A stretch of DNA of 64,000 nucleotides from Doris montereyensis (Eukaryota > Mollusca > Gastropoda > Nudibranchia > Dorididae): positions 1 through 64,000 of the forward strand of contig JAXRKP010001469.1 in the NCBI GenBank assembly GCA_037039925.1. The letters run 5' to 3'. Under the pieces are notes generated by a model. It saw only the letters and a program-made list of their open reading frames with translations, ran no database searches and was not told the origin of the DNA. Position numbers and translations under genes: made by a program. Positions 1 through 11,648 of the stretch are shown piece after piece. Positions within the stretch are counted from its first letter, which is position 1; the number at the start of each line of letters is the position of its first letter.

Positions 1-554
1 CCTTCCTTTCGGCATTCATTACTACTGCTTCATAAATGCTCCCCAAGGGATGTCAACATCCCTCAAGACTTGCGGTTGATTCTTGTCTCTATTTGGCGTT
101 TCTGTAGCAGGAGGAGAATTTTTTCCGGGATAGGAGTGCTAACCCTATGCCCAAACCCCATCCAGGAGGGTCAGAATTGAATTCGGAGATTCGCTCCTAA
201 ACAGGCTGCTGATCCAAGCTAACGAGCCCTGTCTGCCCATGATTTGAAGTCAGAGTTGTCCTTCTCCTAGATGGACTACCTTGCAAAGCTGTCGAGCTCC
301 TGTCTGTCCGGAGAGAGGTTTGAGGTGCTTCGATTCGCCTGAAAGTCATATCTTTGGGCATATAAGGTATTTTTATAAAGGGCTGAGCTCCAATTCATCA
401 ACCCCACCTCGCCCTGAGTGACTAGCGCCAGTTGGCTCGTGTTTGCTTTTTGAATATTCGCAGCTGACCTACATATATTATCTAGAAGCCGTTCTCCTAT
501 CCACGACCTGGGGACACGCCTGATAGCGGATGGTCTCCCCCGCAGAATTGATGT
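1..554. other. Intergenic sequence, probably retroelement-derived
   Basis: No reading frame or splice pattern is convincing here. The base composition is less AT-rich than the flanks of the genes, and the style (leader-like text with many GGAG/CTCC blocks) recalls untranslated parts of non-LTR retroelements read on the minus strand. I cannot assign a family from sequence alone. Confidence 0.3.
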
Positions 555-860
555 ATCACCGGTTCCATTTCATGCTATAGAAACCACGATAATGTCCAGG
601 TATATGGGCCATAATGTGGCGTCGGACTTGAGATCATAAGGTCCCGGGTTCGAATCCTAGTAAAACCGGGTCCAATGCTATGTTTATTTGGGAAAGACAC
701 CTAACACGCACGTTCCCCACTCGACCCAGATGCAATTGGGCACAAGCATAAGCTTGGAAGTAAAAACCTGCGTTAGCCTGGCTTCCTGTCCAGGAGGTGA
801 TTATTATCCCCTCTTCCGCTTCACGCTACAGAAACCATGATGTGCTCCGGTTCTATTGGT
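555..860 (+). repeat. tRNA-like SINE, preceded by the 3' tail of another copy
   Basis: A pol III B box, GGTTCGAATCC, lies at 647-657, and the body that follows matches copies at 33290-33620 (+), 10998-11222 (-) and 56665-56925 (-). Shared landmarks are the CACTCNACCCAGRTGCAA block, the AGCTTGGRAGTAAAAA block, the GTCCAGGAGGTGATTATTAT block and the CGCTTCANGCTACA block. Bases 555-610 repeat the end of the body (GGTTCCATTTCATGCTA), so an older copy sits head-to-tail just before this one. The head of this copy is incomplete; copy 2 shows the tRNA-like A box better. Confidence 0.75.
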
Positions 861-1690
861 TGCAAAAGCCTTGAAAGAACTTTACTTGTTTTCTGTATGC
901 GCCGTATTAGCCTTGAAGGAATTACCTAGTACAGAAAGTGTCCCCGATCTTAGTCTTGGACAGATTTTAATGTGCTCCTTCTGTACCCCAAGAAAAAACA
1001 CAACAAGAAAAAATCAAGCCCAAAACAAAGCAAAACCAAACATAGTGATTAAAACTACAAACGATGAAGAAATACAAGGCCTGTTGTGTACAGTAACGAC
1101 AAAGACAGTAACGATATTGTTTTTCATTTGCCAGACGACACTGCAGCTAACCCGGATGACATTTTCGATTAATTTCCCTTTGAAAGTCAGTATCACGTTT
1201 CAGAAACCTTACAGCAGTCTAGAAATGTGATATGTCAACGACAGTGCCACCTAGTGACTACTTCACGATAACATCATCACCACAACAAAATCGATGAAAC
1301 CACAACAACAACCACCGCCACAACAGAATCAACGACGACGACAACTGCTATTGCTGTTAATAACTACTACTACTAATAATAATAATAATAAAAGAAATAG
1401 TACTGCAGTAGGCCGGTAACTAATTGAGAGGAAAAATAACGATACAAGAATGATTTAGTGGTCGTGAGTGACACTATATGGCGCCAAAAGGTGGCCAGTC
1501 ATGTGATGACCCATCACGTAGATTCCATGAGTAAGCATCATAACAATAGAAACCAAATGTATATATGTAATAAAAAAAAAATATAAGAAAGTGAAAAAAG
1601 AAAAAGAAAAAGGAAAAAGAAAAAAAGGGAAAAAGGGAATGAGGAATGAGGTAAAGCCGCTAATGAGCAGAGACAGACAGACAAATGGAC
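861..1690. other. Gene-free stretch with trinucleotide and A/G-rich simple sequence
   Basis: The open frame at 856-1230 has no recognisable motifs and I do not call it a gene. Bases 1255-1395 are low-complexity CAA/CCA/ACG/TAC/AAT triplets, and 1570-1640 is an A/G-rich GAAAAA-type tract leading into the microsatellite. Confidence 0.6.
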
Positions 1691-1911
<221 letters not shown>

Positions 1912-4400
1912 GGGAATCATACTGCTATTGTAATGATGAATTAATGATATTGTAGTTTGCTGTTGAGGCCATGAGGGTGGCACGTACCACATTGATTTAT
2001 AAGGCCCTGTTCCGCGTGGAATCTGTCACGCCAAGTACCATAGCACTGGCGGACAGCAGTGACTGATATGTCTAGGATACCCTGATGGTCACTGGAGTTA
2101 AAGTGAGAAGGAACAGGTTTGGAGTGACAGTTTCTGATGTCGGTGAGGTGTTGGGTAAAGCGGTCAGCCAAGCGAAGACCAGTTTCCCCAATGTACCTCA
2201 TAGGACATCGTTTACAAGAAATGGTGTAAACGATGTTTCTGCTGACACATGTAAAGGCTGAAGTGACTTTCAGTTCATGGTTGGGGAAGGATATGGATAC
2301 CACTTCCTCAACATATGGGCAGGTATTACAACGTCTCCTGCCACACTGGCGAGTACCTGTGTAGGAAGGAGTATGTAACCTGCTGTGGACCAGGAGATCA
2401 CGAAGATTCCTGTCCCGCCTGTAAACAAAAAAAGAGGCGGATCAGAGAATACATCTCTTGTGATAGGATCATTTTGAAGGATGGAATAATGTTTTGAAAC
2501 CAAGTCCTTTATGTGTTTATTGTAAGGATGGTATGTCATGATAAGCTTCACTCGGTCATTAGGGCTTTTGCTTGAGTTTAGGCATGACCGAGAGTGTTGT
2601 AGTGCTTGGATGCGGTTGAGAGCAGATGAAATGATATGTTGTGGAAATCCTCTTCCCCGAAAGAATTCACCCATTCTCCCGGCCTGTTCCGCGAAGTCTA
2701 TGTCATCCTGACAGAGACGACGAAGACGCAGAAATTGAGAGAAAGGGATTGAATTCTTACAGGCGACGGGATGAGAAGAGGAATATGGAAGGTAGCTGTG
2801 ACTGTCAGTTTCTTTGTAATGGATGGAGGTAGTGATTGACCCATTCGACAAGATCACCCTGATGTCCAAAAATGTCACTTCAGATGTGGATATCTGAAAG
2901 GTGTAGCGTATCGCTGGATTGAATGATTGGACAAACTTGATGTATTCTTCAAGTTCGTCCTTGGCCATAGAGCAGAAACCTATGCCATCATCGATGTATC
3001 TGTAGTAGTGAAGGGGTTGTGGCCCTTTGAAGCTCTGGCGGATGAGGAATTCTTGATGGCCCATAAAGAGACAAGCGTAACTGGGGCCCATTTTGGTGCC
3101 CATGGCCACGCCACTGATCTGGTCAAAGTATTCACCATTGAACTCAAACGAGTTCAATGTGAGTACCAGCTCTGTGAGCCGAAGCAAAGTAGGAGTAGGG
3201 ATAGTACAATCAGTGCGCTGTTCGAGGAAGAAACTGATGGCTGTAAGACCATCTGAATGAGGAATTGATGTGTACAATGAGCATACATCAAGAAGAAAAA
3301 TGAAGTGATCAACATCATGATGGAAGTGAATGGACCTAAAGATTTCCAAGGAGTGGTTAGTGTCCTTCAGATATGTGGGCAAAGAAGCAACTATAGGGGC
3401 AAAAACAGAGTCAAGAAAATCCGAAATGCGTTCAGTGGGACAAGAACAAGCGGATACGATAGGGCGACCAGGGTTGTTGGTCTTATGAATTTTGGGTAGA
3501 AGATAAAAACAAGGATTACCCAAAGTGCTATTGTCGAAGACAAGGTGGGTTGCGGAAGGTGGAAGGTCATCCGTCTTGATGAGTTGATCGATAGTGGATT
3601 TTACGATGCGATTATTAGAGACAGTAGCATCGCTGCTTCTAGGACAGTAGAAGGAGGTATCGCTGAGTTGGCGCTTTGCTTCGGCAAGATACAAATCTCT
3701 GGACCATACCACAACGGCTCCGCCCTTGTCAGCAGGTTTGATAATAATATCACTGCGGTGGCGCAGCTCTGAGATGGCCCGGGTCTCTTCACGGGTCATG
3801 TTGAAGTGACGGATAGGAGGAATTTGTTTCTTTTTTGAAGGTCATGAATTACGTTGTTGATAAAGAGGTCGAGGGCCCGAGAGGCTCCGGCATCAGGTGT
3901 CCACCTATATTTGGTAAGACCGAAACCAATAAAGGGGTCAGTGGGTTCCGAATCCAAACGTTGGCCACGATCATTATGACGAAAGTGGAAACGGAGACGA
4001 AGTTTCCGGCAGAAATCATGGACGTCACTAAGTCCTTGGTATGGGTTCAAGGTCTTATTGACCGGAACGAATTTCAAACCACGACTGAGTACAGACATTT
4101 GGTGATCAGTCAAATTAATGTCAGGAGGGATACAAACAACTTTCTGATGAAATATTTCCGGCCTGGTTGCATTATGGGCGTCTTGTGGTTTAATTTTAAG
4201 TAACTTAGCTTTTTTATTATTTGTTTATATCGTGTTGAGACAGGTGTCCAACGGCTGGTCTAAATTTTTCATGAAGTCCACGAGGGATGACGTGAGAGCG
4301 AAGGCAGTTGCCTAAGAATTCATAATGAGATGTAAGACGAGTTTTACGAAAGGTAGTGATGGCAAGAGTAATAGCAATGCTATCAATGGTCAAAGACAGA
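1912..4400 (-). mobile_element. Penelope-like element (RT plus GIY-YIG endonuclease), frame-broken
   Basis: Retroelement of the Penelope class, which reverse transcribes its RNA and cuts its target with a GIY-YIG nuclease. Read from 4400 down, an N-terminal segment (4395-4217, with FLGNCLRSHVIPRGLHEKF) is followed by a segment with LSRGLKFVPV (4224-3796). The RT core at 3799-2430 has IIKPADKGGAVVV, the aspartate of LLDVCSLYTSIP (motif A), GVAMGTKMGPSYA (motif B) and YRYIDDGIGF (catalytic YIDD). A cysteine linker (CGRRCNTCPY, 2365-2320) leads to the endonuclease at 2303-1941, whose RYIGETG is the YIG half; the GIY half reads IVYTI. Frames change near 4210-4228, at the T6 run 3831-3836 and at the A7 run 2427-2433, so no single frame is complete. 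Only about 25 bases lie between the stop and the (GA)n tract. Either a slightly decayed copy or an intact one with base-calling gaps. Confidence 0.93.
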
Positions 4401-4408
4401 AATGAGAG

Positions 4409-4561
<153 letters not shown>

Positions 4562-4569
4562 CATAAAAA

Positions 4570-4900
4570 GAACCAAACACCAACATGGATCAGTCACAAC
4601 GGATACCTTTAGTAGAAAAGGGAGCCAGATATAGGCTTACTGTTTATCCCACTAGATCAGCTTCAACTGTACTGTCAAACTTACATGGTCCCATCGTCAA
4701 ACTTTGATAATCACCTCACGTAAACTCATTTTACCCTAGTGCAGTGAGACCAAATTATGTTGTCTATAACTATAATGCTGAGTAACAAACCGCTAACAGA
4801 AATTAAACCCAGCAAAATTGAAGACTTTAAACACATAATTAACACACGTCTATTTAAAATAGCTTCATAACAATGAACAAATACTGGGGCTACACATAAA
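4570..4900 (+). mobile_element. LINE 3' relic (same family as 15100-15650)
   Basis: Bases matching ACGGATACCTTTAGTAGAAA, GGTCCCATCNTCAAAC and TTTTACCNTAGTNCAGT recur in the better preserved relic at 15350-15540, whose protein has the C-terminal LINE text [13 protein letters not shown]. Here the frame is broken repeatedly; the phrase IKPSKIEDFKHIINTRL is readable around 4800-4855. Non-functional fossil. Confidence 0.7.
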
Positions 4901-5004
4901 TGTTGGGACAACAAAAATGATAAGGATAAACAACACATTGAAACAACCTGTGAAACTTGGCAGCAAGGAGATTGAGGATGTAGGCTACAACTTACAAGCT
5001 TTTA

Positions 5005-5575
5005 CATCTCGGAAGTAGGGTTACTCAAAATGGAAATTCTGAAGATGAGATCAAAGAAAGGTTATCAAAAGCAAGAAAAGCGTTTGGATCACTGAAATAT
5101 ATTTGGAACTGAAGGGAAAATCTCAATTAACACAAACTCAGGTTTTATAAATAAAATATTCTAGCTGTCTTCTCTATGGGGTGAATCTTGGGAAACAACA
5201 AGTAGCATCTGCAGGAAGATGGACACCTTTCAAAATAAATGTCGAAGAAAATTCTTATGATATTATGGCCGAACACTATATCAAACAACGACCTTCAAGA
5301 AAGAATATCAATGGAACCAATATCTCAGATTGTGGGAAAGAGAAGATGAAAGTAGACTGGTCACATCCTCAGAATGAATGCTGATGCCATCCTTAAAATA
5401 GCCCTCAAATAGACCCCCTAGGGAACAAGGAAGCTAGAAACCTGGAGGAGAAGCCTCGAAAAAGAGATGAAGATCCAGAGATGGACGTGGAGGCAGATGA
5501 CAAAATTGGCATCTGATCGTGATCAATGGCGATCCATTGTGTCGGTTTTATGTGCTACCCAAGCACCACACTAAG
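5005..5575 (+). mobile_element. LINE reverse-transcriptase C-terminal relic
   Basis: Read across several frames, this region gives the typical end of an endonuclease-type LINE polyprotein: DEIKERLSKARKAFGSLK, then (with stops) the leucine-rich 'LxxYK..VLSVLLYG' region, MSKKILMILWPNTISN, RRKWTGHILRMNADAILK, and finally DRDQWRSIV near 5516-5540. In-frame stops and shifts show it is dead. Confidence 0.75.
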
Positions 5576-6140
5576 TAAAGTAAGTACTTTAAAAATACTT
5601 TTTGTTTTGAAATTCAAAATAACTTTAAGAATCGAGTCTGTCACTTATTATGAAGACGAAGAAGAGAAAGAGGTGCGCTGCCATAACATTTGTGACAGGT
5701 CTCTAAGCATTCTGGACTTGCAATTCAAGTAGAAGGAAACTCGAAGGGAGCTGAAGACAGAATATGCAGAAGAAGAGAATCATAATTTACTCATGATAAA
5801 GTTGTTCAACGTGGAATTTGTGATGCAAGGGAAGTGACTCTTAAAATGAAAACATCAGCCGTTTGCCATTTCCGGCTCAATTTGCTACTTGCCAACTCAG
5901 TAAGCTATGAATGACTCTTGCCTGGATCAACGCTGCTTTTAAATAATATATTTGAGGTAAGGATGTGTGTTGAGGTAAGAGCATATAGATCTATGCAGGT
6001 CAATGGTGGTGTAGTGACCAGCATCCTTTCATTAGCTTCATTATCACCTGGATCCAGAGAATGAGATAGTCCAGTCAGGTAGACCTCGATAGTTCTAGAG
6101 ATCTAGATAGTTAATCTAGATCTTAGATCTAGAACTAAGA
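5576..6140. other. Gene-free stretch
   Basis: No gene is supported. Near the right end (6085-6140) there is a cluster of TCTAGA/AGATCT palindromes of the kind scattered through the window. Confidence 0.6.
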
Positions 6141-6580
6141 AGATCCAGGCTGGTTGAGTGTGTCATTAGTATGAGTATGGGTTGTCTCATTCTTTGTGAT
6201 TACATGTTAGTAATCGTATGGCACTAGCAGATTCTAAATCAGCATTAATTTGGGAGTGTACCATCCAGGCTGGTTGAGTGTGTCAAATTAGTATGGGACT
6301 CTATTTACATTTGGCAGGTTTTAGTCCATCCCCATTTCCCTCATCAAAAATGTACATGTTATATTTCTTACAAGTGTTATATACTATGTTTTGTGATTAC
6401 ATGGTATCCTGATTCCAGATAATCTTTAAGAGATCACTTTTTTCAGTCAAGGCAGGTTGAGCATGTTGCTAAATCGCGTATTAGGTTTTGGGATTTGTTA
6501 CATTTTATACTACTGGTGAGTCGAGGATATGGCACTAGAGAAATTGCTAAATCAGCATTAATTTGGGAGTGTACCATGAC
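6141..6580 (+). repeat. Local repeat block with about 310-base spacing
   Basis: The phrase AGGCTGGTTGAGTGTGTCA occurs twice (about 6147 and 6268), and GCACTAG...CTAAATCAGCATTAATTTGGGAGTGTACCA occurs at 6222-6264 and again at 6532-6577. This indicates partial direct duplications inside the block. Confidence 0.75.
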
Positions 6581-6599
6581 TTATACTTACGATAGTAAA

Positions 6600-6614
6600 G
6601 ACCGATATTTGCCA

Positions 6615-6695
<81 letters not shown>

Positions 6696-7800
6696 GAGCG
6701 CCAAAAGAAAGCGCTTTTGACGACAATTGTTCCTTTCTCTATTTACGAGCCCCCCCCCCCCCCCCCATCATCACTTCTCCGCTACTCCCGTCATCACTCA
6801 CCCCCCCTCTCTAACTTTACCATAGAGCGCCCCACTAGACTTTGTCTTTATCGATCAAGAATACGGGACGGATGGGAGCGGTGGCTGGCAAATCTTGAAC
6901 TCTACTTACCTGTGCTATTTATTATTTCTCTCTCTCGTTGAAAGTTTTTAGTAATATTGTATTGTTATGCCAAGGAGACTATGTCACTTCATTGTAATGG
7001 ACTTAAAGAACCTTGTCTTTATTTATTAGAACATAATAAATCATGAAAGCCTATTATTGCCGGACTTCTTTACATAAGTTTCACTCACGATAAGCCAAAG
7101 CAGGTTTTGCTAATGCAACCGAATCTAACCTGAACGGTCTCAGAATCTAACCTGATCACAGTCTCCTTTCTGATGTCCGATCATCGTCTACATTTTTGCA
7201 TGAGGACATGGCCGTGCCTTATGGCCGTAAGATAATCCAAAAACAAAATATTCCGCAAAGCCAACCAGACAATTTAAAAACAAAAAATGATTTCAATAGG
7301 CTTACACGCGATTCGAGTCAATAGGACAATTTATTAGGCTATAACTGAAAAGTAGTCTCATGGTTTCATTTGAGTTACCAGTGACAGAATAATGGTGGTT
7401 TTTCTTTCACTTAAGATCAAAAAACAGCGCTTCTACGTAAACTGTTTTTTCAGCTCTTAATGTGTGTTCATTTGTAGACATCAGTTGTTACATAATAACG
7501 AAAATCTGAAACCTGCCTCACGTGATCACTGCCAAAAGATAAAAAATATTTAGGACTCGCCAAATTTTCTTTGAACAATTCTTTCCACATGAATTAAAGA
7601 AAACAGAGGGTTGACCTCAACCTTAAGGTGAAAAGGGACTTGGTCTGTCATTCTGACGTTTGCAAATTTCACAATATTATGTTTTTTATAGTTCCTATAC
7701 ATGGACAAATGTTAAGAAGATTTCCTTTGAGAAACATTAATTGAAGAGTTCAAGTTATCATTGGGTCCCATTTTTGTGAAACCTGCCATATAGATGTGAA
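6600..7800 (+). repeat. Duplicated block, unit 1
   Basis: Shares a long series of ordered landmarks with unit 2: GA tract, GAAAGCGCTTTTGACGACAA, a run of C, CATAGAGCGCCCC, GGGAGCGGTGGCTG, TTTTTAGTAATATTGTATTG, CTCACGATAAGC, GCTAATGCAACCGAATCTAA, GCGCTTCTACGTA, TCTTTGAACAATTCT, CACAATATTATGTTTTTTAT and GTTCAAGTTATCATT. The segment corresponding to the open frame of unit 2 is shortened and out of frame here. A 17-base C run is at 6750-6766. Confidence 0.88.
6617..6691. repeat. (GA)n microsatellite
   Basis: Pure GA dinucleotides. It stands at the left edge of the first unit of the 6.6-9.4 kb duplication; the second unit has a shorter, interrupted GA/GGGA tract at 8092-8148 in the same place. 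Confidence 0.95.
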
Positions 7801-8080
7801 GTCTGTGTTTGTGTTTCAGTCAAGGGGCGTTCCAATGCCAGGACGTTGAGTCCACTGTGTTTGTGTTTCCCCGGTGCCTTACCATTGATCAGATGACTCG
7901 CGCGATAGGGATCATTGATCAGATGACTCGCGTAAATTTGGATGGATGAAAACCGATGTTTTTTGTCCTGTTTTTGTAAAATTCTGTGATTGTACGCCTT
8001 ATACTATCCTTATTACATGTTACGGGTTTATCGTGTGTGCCATTCTGCTGAAACCATTACGGTAAACTTCACGACTTATA
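7801..8080. other. Spacer between the duplicated units
   Basis: Contains a short direct duplication, ATTGATCAGATGACTCGCG at 7884-7902 and again at 7914-7932, and no gene. Confidence 0.7.
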
Positions 8081-9460
8081 TATAACGAATTGAGAGAGAG
8101 GGAGGGAGAGAGAAGAGAGAGAGAGAGGGGGGGGAGAGAAAGAAAGGCACCAGCAACAAAACCCTCACCGAAAAGAAAGCGCTTTTGACGACAATGGCTC
8201 TTTGCCATACGTGCCCCCCCTCTGACTATCTACAGTCACATAGAGCGCCCCTCTAGACTAGCACAACTTGTGTCTTTATCGATCGATAATTGCGTCGCGG
8301 AATACTATGGGAGCGGTGGCTGATAAATCTTGAACTCTATTTGAACCTGTGCTATTAGTATTATTTTCTCTCTCTCTCGTTTAAATGCGTTTTTAGTAAT
8401 ATTGTATTGTTATGCGAAGAAGACTGTGCATAGTGGAGACGTAGAGTCACTATCGTTGTAATGGACTTCTTAACCTCCTGTATTGCCAATTATTTTGTCT
8501 TTATTTATTAGAAAGTGATAATTCATGAAAGCCTATTGATCGCCAGACTTAAATAAGTTTCACTCACGATAAGCTAAAGCAGGTTTTGCTAATGCAACCG
8601 AATCTAACCTGAACGGTCTCGAATCTAACCTGATCAGTCTCCTTTCTGATGGCCGGTCATCATCTACATTTTTGAGCGGACGTCAGCGGACAGACATAAG
8701 AGACATCCAAAGACAAAATATTCATAAAGCCGACTGGACAATTTAAAAACAAAAATTTCATGATTTTTTTATAGTCTTACACAAGATGAACAATGAGAAA
8801 ATAGCTCGACACGATATTACCATTATTAGATCCCAGATCGGAAAAAAATATTTGTGCAAACGTAAGGTCACGCAGACCTATTAGTCCCATGATATTCTCA
8901 CTCTGATTTAGAGTTACCTATGATTTTTTTTTCGTGTCTTTTACAAGATAAATGGCTGTAGGGATACGTTTTCTTTCACTCCAGATCATAAAACGGCGCT
9001 TCTACGTATTTTTCGACCTTTTTTTTAGCTCTTACTGTGTGTTCATTTGTAGACCACAATTGTTACATAGTAACGAAAATCTGAACCCTGTCTCACATGA
9101 TCACTGCAAAAGATAACAAAATTTTAGACCTGGTCAAATTTTCTTTGAACAATTCTCTTTCACATGGAATTGAAGAAAGCAGAATAAAGGTTGTTAACCT
9201 CACCTACCTTAAGGTGAAAAAGGACTTGTTAAAAAGAGGGAAATGTCAGCAATCTGAACTGTTGACGTTTGCACCCAAAAAATATTCACAAAACACAGAA
9301 ATTGAAAGCAAATTTCACAATATTATGTTTTTTATATCTCTGCGATGTCAAAGCTATGCATGGATCAAATCTTAAGAAGATTCATCAATTAGACTTTGAG
9401 AAGAGTTCAAGTTATCATTCGGTCCCATTTTTGTGAAACCTACCATTTAGTAGTCGGGTG
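8081..9460 (+). repeat. Duplicated block, unit 2
   Basis: Second copy of the 6.6-7.8 kb block, same orientation, diverged by many substitutions and indels. It is longer than unit 1, mostly because of extra sequence between 9180 and 9380 that keeps an open frame there. Confidence 0.88.
9097..9375 (+). CDS. Unrecognised 92-codon open frame in unit 2 of the duplication
   Basis: The frame begins MITAKDNKILDLVKFSLNNS and ends AWIKS. It is lysine-rich, with no signal peptide, membrane segment or family motif that I recognise. The corresponding part of unit 1 (about 7530-7740) has lost pieces and is not open, which argues either that unit 2 keeps an exon or element ORF or that the open frame is chance. 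No clear promoter or splice sites are evident. Treat as hypothetical. Confidence 0.25.
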   Translation: MITAKDNKILDLVKFSLNNSLSHGIEESRIKVVNLTYLKVKKDLLKRGKCQQSELLTFAPKKYSQNTEIESKFHNIMFFISLRCQSYAWIKS

Positions 9461-9714
9461 AAAGGAAGAGGTCTGTCACAATTGTATCATGTCTCTTTGA
9501 GTCAGATTACGATTACAAAAGTACAAATTTCATAAACATTATTTCTTACACAGGAAGGGATGAAAGGGTCTTTCCATTGTTTTGATTTCAATACTTTGTA
9601 ACATACTTAACTTTAGTAAAGTATTCCAAGTTTATTTTTTTCTTTAAAAACAATAATTCATTCAGTACACAGCATCTTATATTATGCAGATTTATGCAAA
9701 TTAGCTTGCCTTAC

Positions 9715-9950
9715 TGAAAGAAGCCCAATTGAGATAGTTTGGGCATGTAAACAAAATGAATGACAATAGAATAGCTAAATCAGTATACAGTGCTAAAGCC
9801 CAAGGTAAAGGACCAAAAGGCAGACCTCGGAGAAAGTGGGAAGAAGACATAAAAGAGGCATTGAAGCATAGAAATTTAACTTTTTGGGAAGAAAACAGAA
9901 AGTGGCAGGACAGGGCATCCTGGAGAAAGATCATCTCGGGCATCTGAACC
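9715..9950 (+). mobile_element. LINE C-terminal relic
   Basis: The end of a LINE polyprotein is legible: QLR(stop)FGHVNKMNDNRIAK, then GKGPKGRPRRKWEEDIKEAL and finally WQDRASWRKIISGI followed by a stop. The TAG where such elements usually carry an aromatic residue before FGHV shows it is inactive. Confidence 0.85.
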
Positions 9951-10039
9951 CATACACCTAAAGCTAGAATGGGAACTGATAAAGAAAAAAACTGAAAGAA
10001 CGCTTTCTCAAAAACTTTCATGTATACAGCTCAAGATTC

Positions 10040-10335
10040 TTTACTCCCATTTGCCTGGCAAAATGGTAGACTTCGGTCCCATGTAATGCTAGCTCACGTC
10101 TTAATGTCGTCTCACTGTGTCTCAGTTTCCATGTCTCATCCTTGGTGTGAGTCTCTTATTGTCTGATATCTTAGTTTCATACCATGTCATTTTGTGAGAG
10201 AAGAGAAAGCAATCTCACATATTTTATTTTATTTCTTTTTTTATCACCACCCTTCAAAATGAAGCCTCTTATGCCTCTTGGTTGGGACCCTGCAATGGTA
10301 CATACTATCCTTCCACTAATTCATTTATTATCATT
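10040..10335 (+). repeat. Interspersed repeat, copy 1 (partner at 28370-28770)
   Basis: Shares TCTTAGTTTCATANCATGTCA, TTGTG...GAGAAAGCANTCTCACATA and CCCTTCAAAATRAANCCT with 28470-28770. Where the partner has a 180-base compound microsatellite this copy has only TGTGAGAGAAGAGAAAG. It follows the LINE C-terminal relic and may be that element's 3' untranslated part. Confidence 0.72.
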
Positions 10336-10997
10336 AAGAAACATGATCTTTCAGTATCATGACAGATTCAACAAGAAACAACCCAAAACACAAAATTAGA
10401 TGATGTACTGCAAGAAGCTCGAAGTCGGGCACAGTCAAGGGACATATTAAGGAGGGTTTATTTGAAGTAATGAAATAAAAGTTGGGGCTTAATTTTTGTA
10501 GGGATGTATGAAAGGGAAGTAGAATTTATCGAGAGGTTGCCTTCAGGTGCAGCACAGTCTTTTTCGTTACGTAATATCACTTTTGGAGTCACTGTGTGAG
10601 AATGAGACAGCAGACTGCACTTTGCGACATGAGACTAAGACGTCAAAATAGATCTATAGAGACGTAGATCGGACATGATTTGTTGACAGTAACATGGGAC
10701 TGACATCAACCATTCTACTGGCATTGGCTTTTCAAGAGATTGTTGAAAGTGAGATATTTTCAGTTGGTTAAAAAAATTGAATGGCTCCCAACTCCCCAAA
10801 AAAGATAAAACAAAAACCTTGTGAAGTTTGTATGTTGCTTCCCTTGCATACCTACTGTCCCTTTTATGTGTCATGTCTAAATAAAGTGACAGGTTTATAA
10901 AAAAAGTTGTGTATGGTCAATGTAACAAAACGAAAATACAAGCCTACAAAAGGCCGGAGGGGTAAAGGTAAGCGAAAGATGTTTGATCTAATTATAA
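10336..10997. other. Gene-free stretch
   Basis: No coding or RNA gene is supported. Short open frames on either strand lack motifs. Confidence 0.55.
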
Positions 10998-11222
10998 AAT
11001 CCTTCAAGGCCAGCATGGCACAACAAGCTGGAGTGTATCCCGGTTTTTATTACATGAAGCGAAACAGGTGATAATAATCACCTGCTGGACAGGCCACTAG
11101 TCTGAAGCACATTTTTACTCCCAAGCTAGTGTTAGTACCCATTTGCACCTGGGTTGAGTGGGGATATACATGCTAGGATTTGAACCCAGGTTCCGGTGAT
11201 CTCTAGTCCGACAGCCTAACCA
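10998..11222 (-). repeat. tRNA-like SINE, minus strand
   Basis: The reverse complement of a B box lies at 11176-11186 (GGATTTGAACC), followed in minus orientation by the same body as the 603-860 copy, including CACTCAACCCAGGTGCAAAT and GTCCAGCAGGTGATTATTAT. Confidence 0.85.
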
Positions 11223-11648
11223 TCTTTGGATTATGAGAAAGAAAATAATGACATTTCGATCTGTTACAATCCCTGGGTCTATCCTCCACTCCGCCCCCAG
11301 GAAATTTTATGTTTTTTTATTATCCTCGCACCAATTTCCTTTGAACTCCTCCCAATTCCTTTGCTAATACTACTGATGGTTGCAGTTCCTGTGAAAATCC
11401 AGAAAAGGTCTCCACTTACTATGCAACATATCTTCATGTTTTCTTGAGTTTTTGTAGTGTATAACAGCTGAGTTTGTCGTTGTAAATTGTGTAGTGGTGA
11501 CTTGTGGTTGTTCTTACAATGGCTGTGTTCACATGGATATTTTGAGTCTTGAATTTTTTGTCTATTAAATATTTGTATTTATTGTCTTTTTTATCTTATG
11601 AATATCAGTTTCGCAGTTGGACAAGCCAGATAAGGAACAATTTGAGAC
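11223..11648 (+). promoter_or_regulatory. Upstream region and 5' leader of YIF1
   Basis: A plausible splice acceptor, TTTCGCAG at 11609-11616, suggests that the first coding exon is preceded by a non-coding exon farther left that I cannot place. From 11617 to the ATG at 11649 the upstream frame carries in-frame stops, which supports the chosen start. Confidence 0.45.

Noticed and set aside
603..690. A functional tRNA gene
   Set aside because: Only a B box and a weak A-box region are present, no tRNA fold closes, and the same body follows in several copies, so it is a SINE.
856..1230. 124-codon open frame on the plus strand
   Set aside because: It starts on a non-ATG codon within the SINE end, is compositionally unremarkable and has no motifs.
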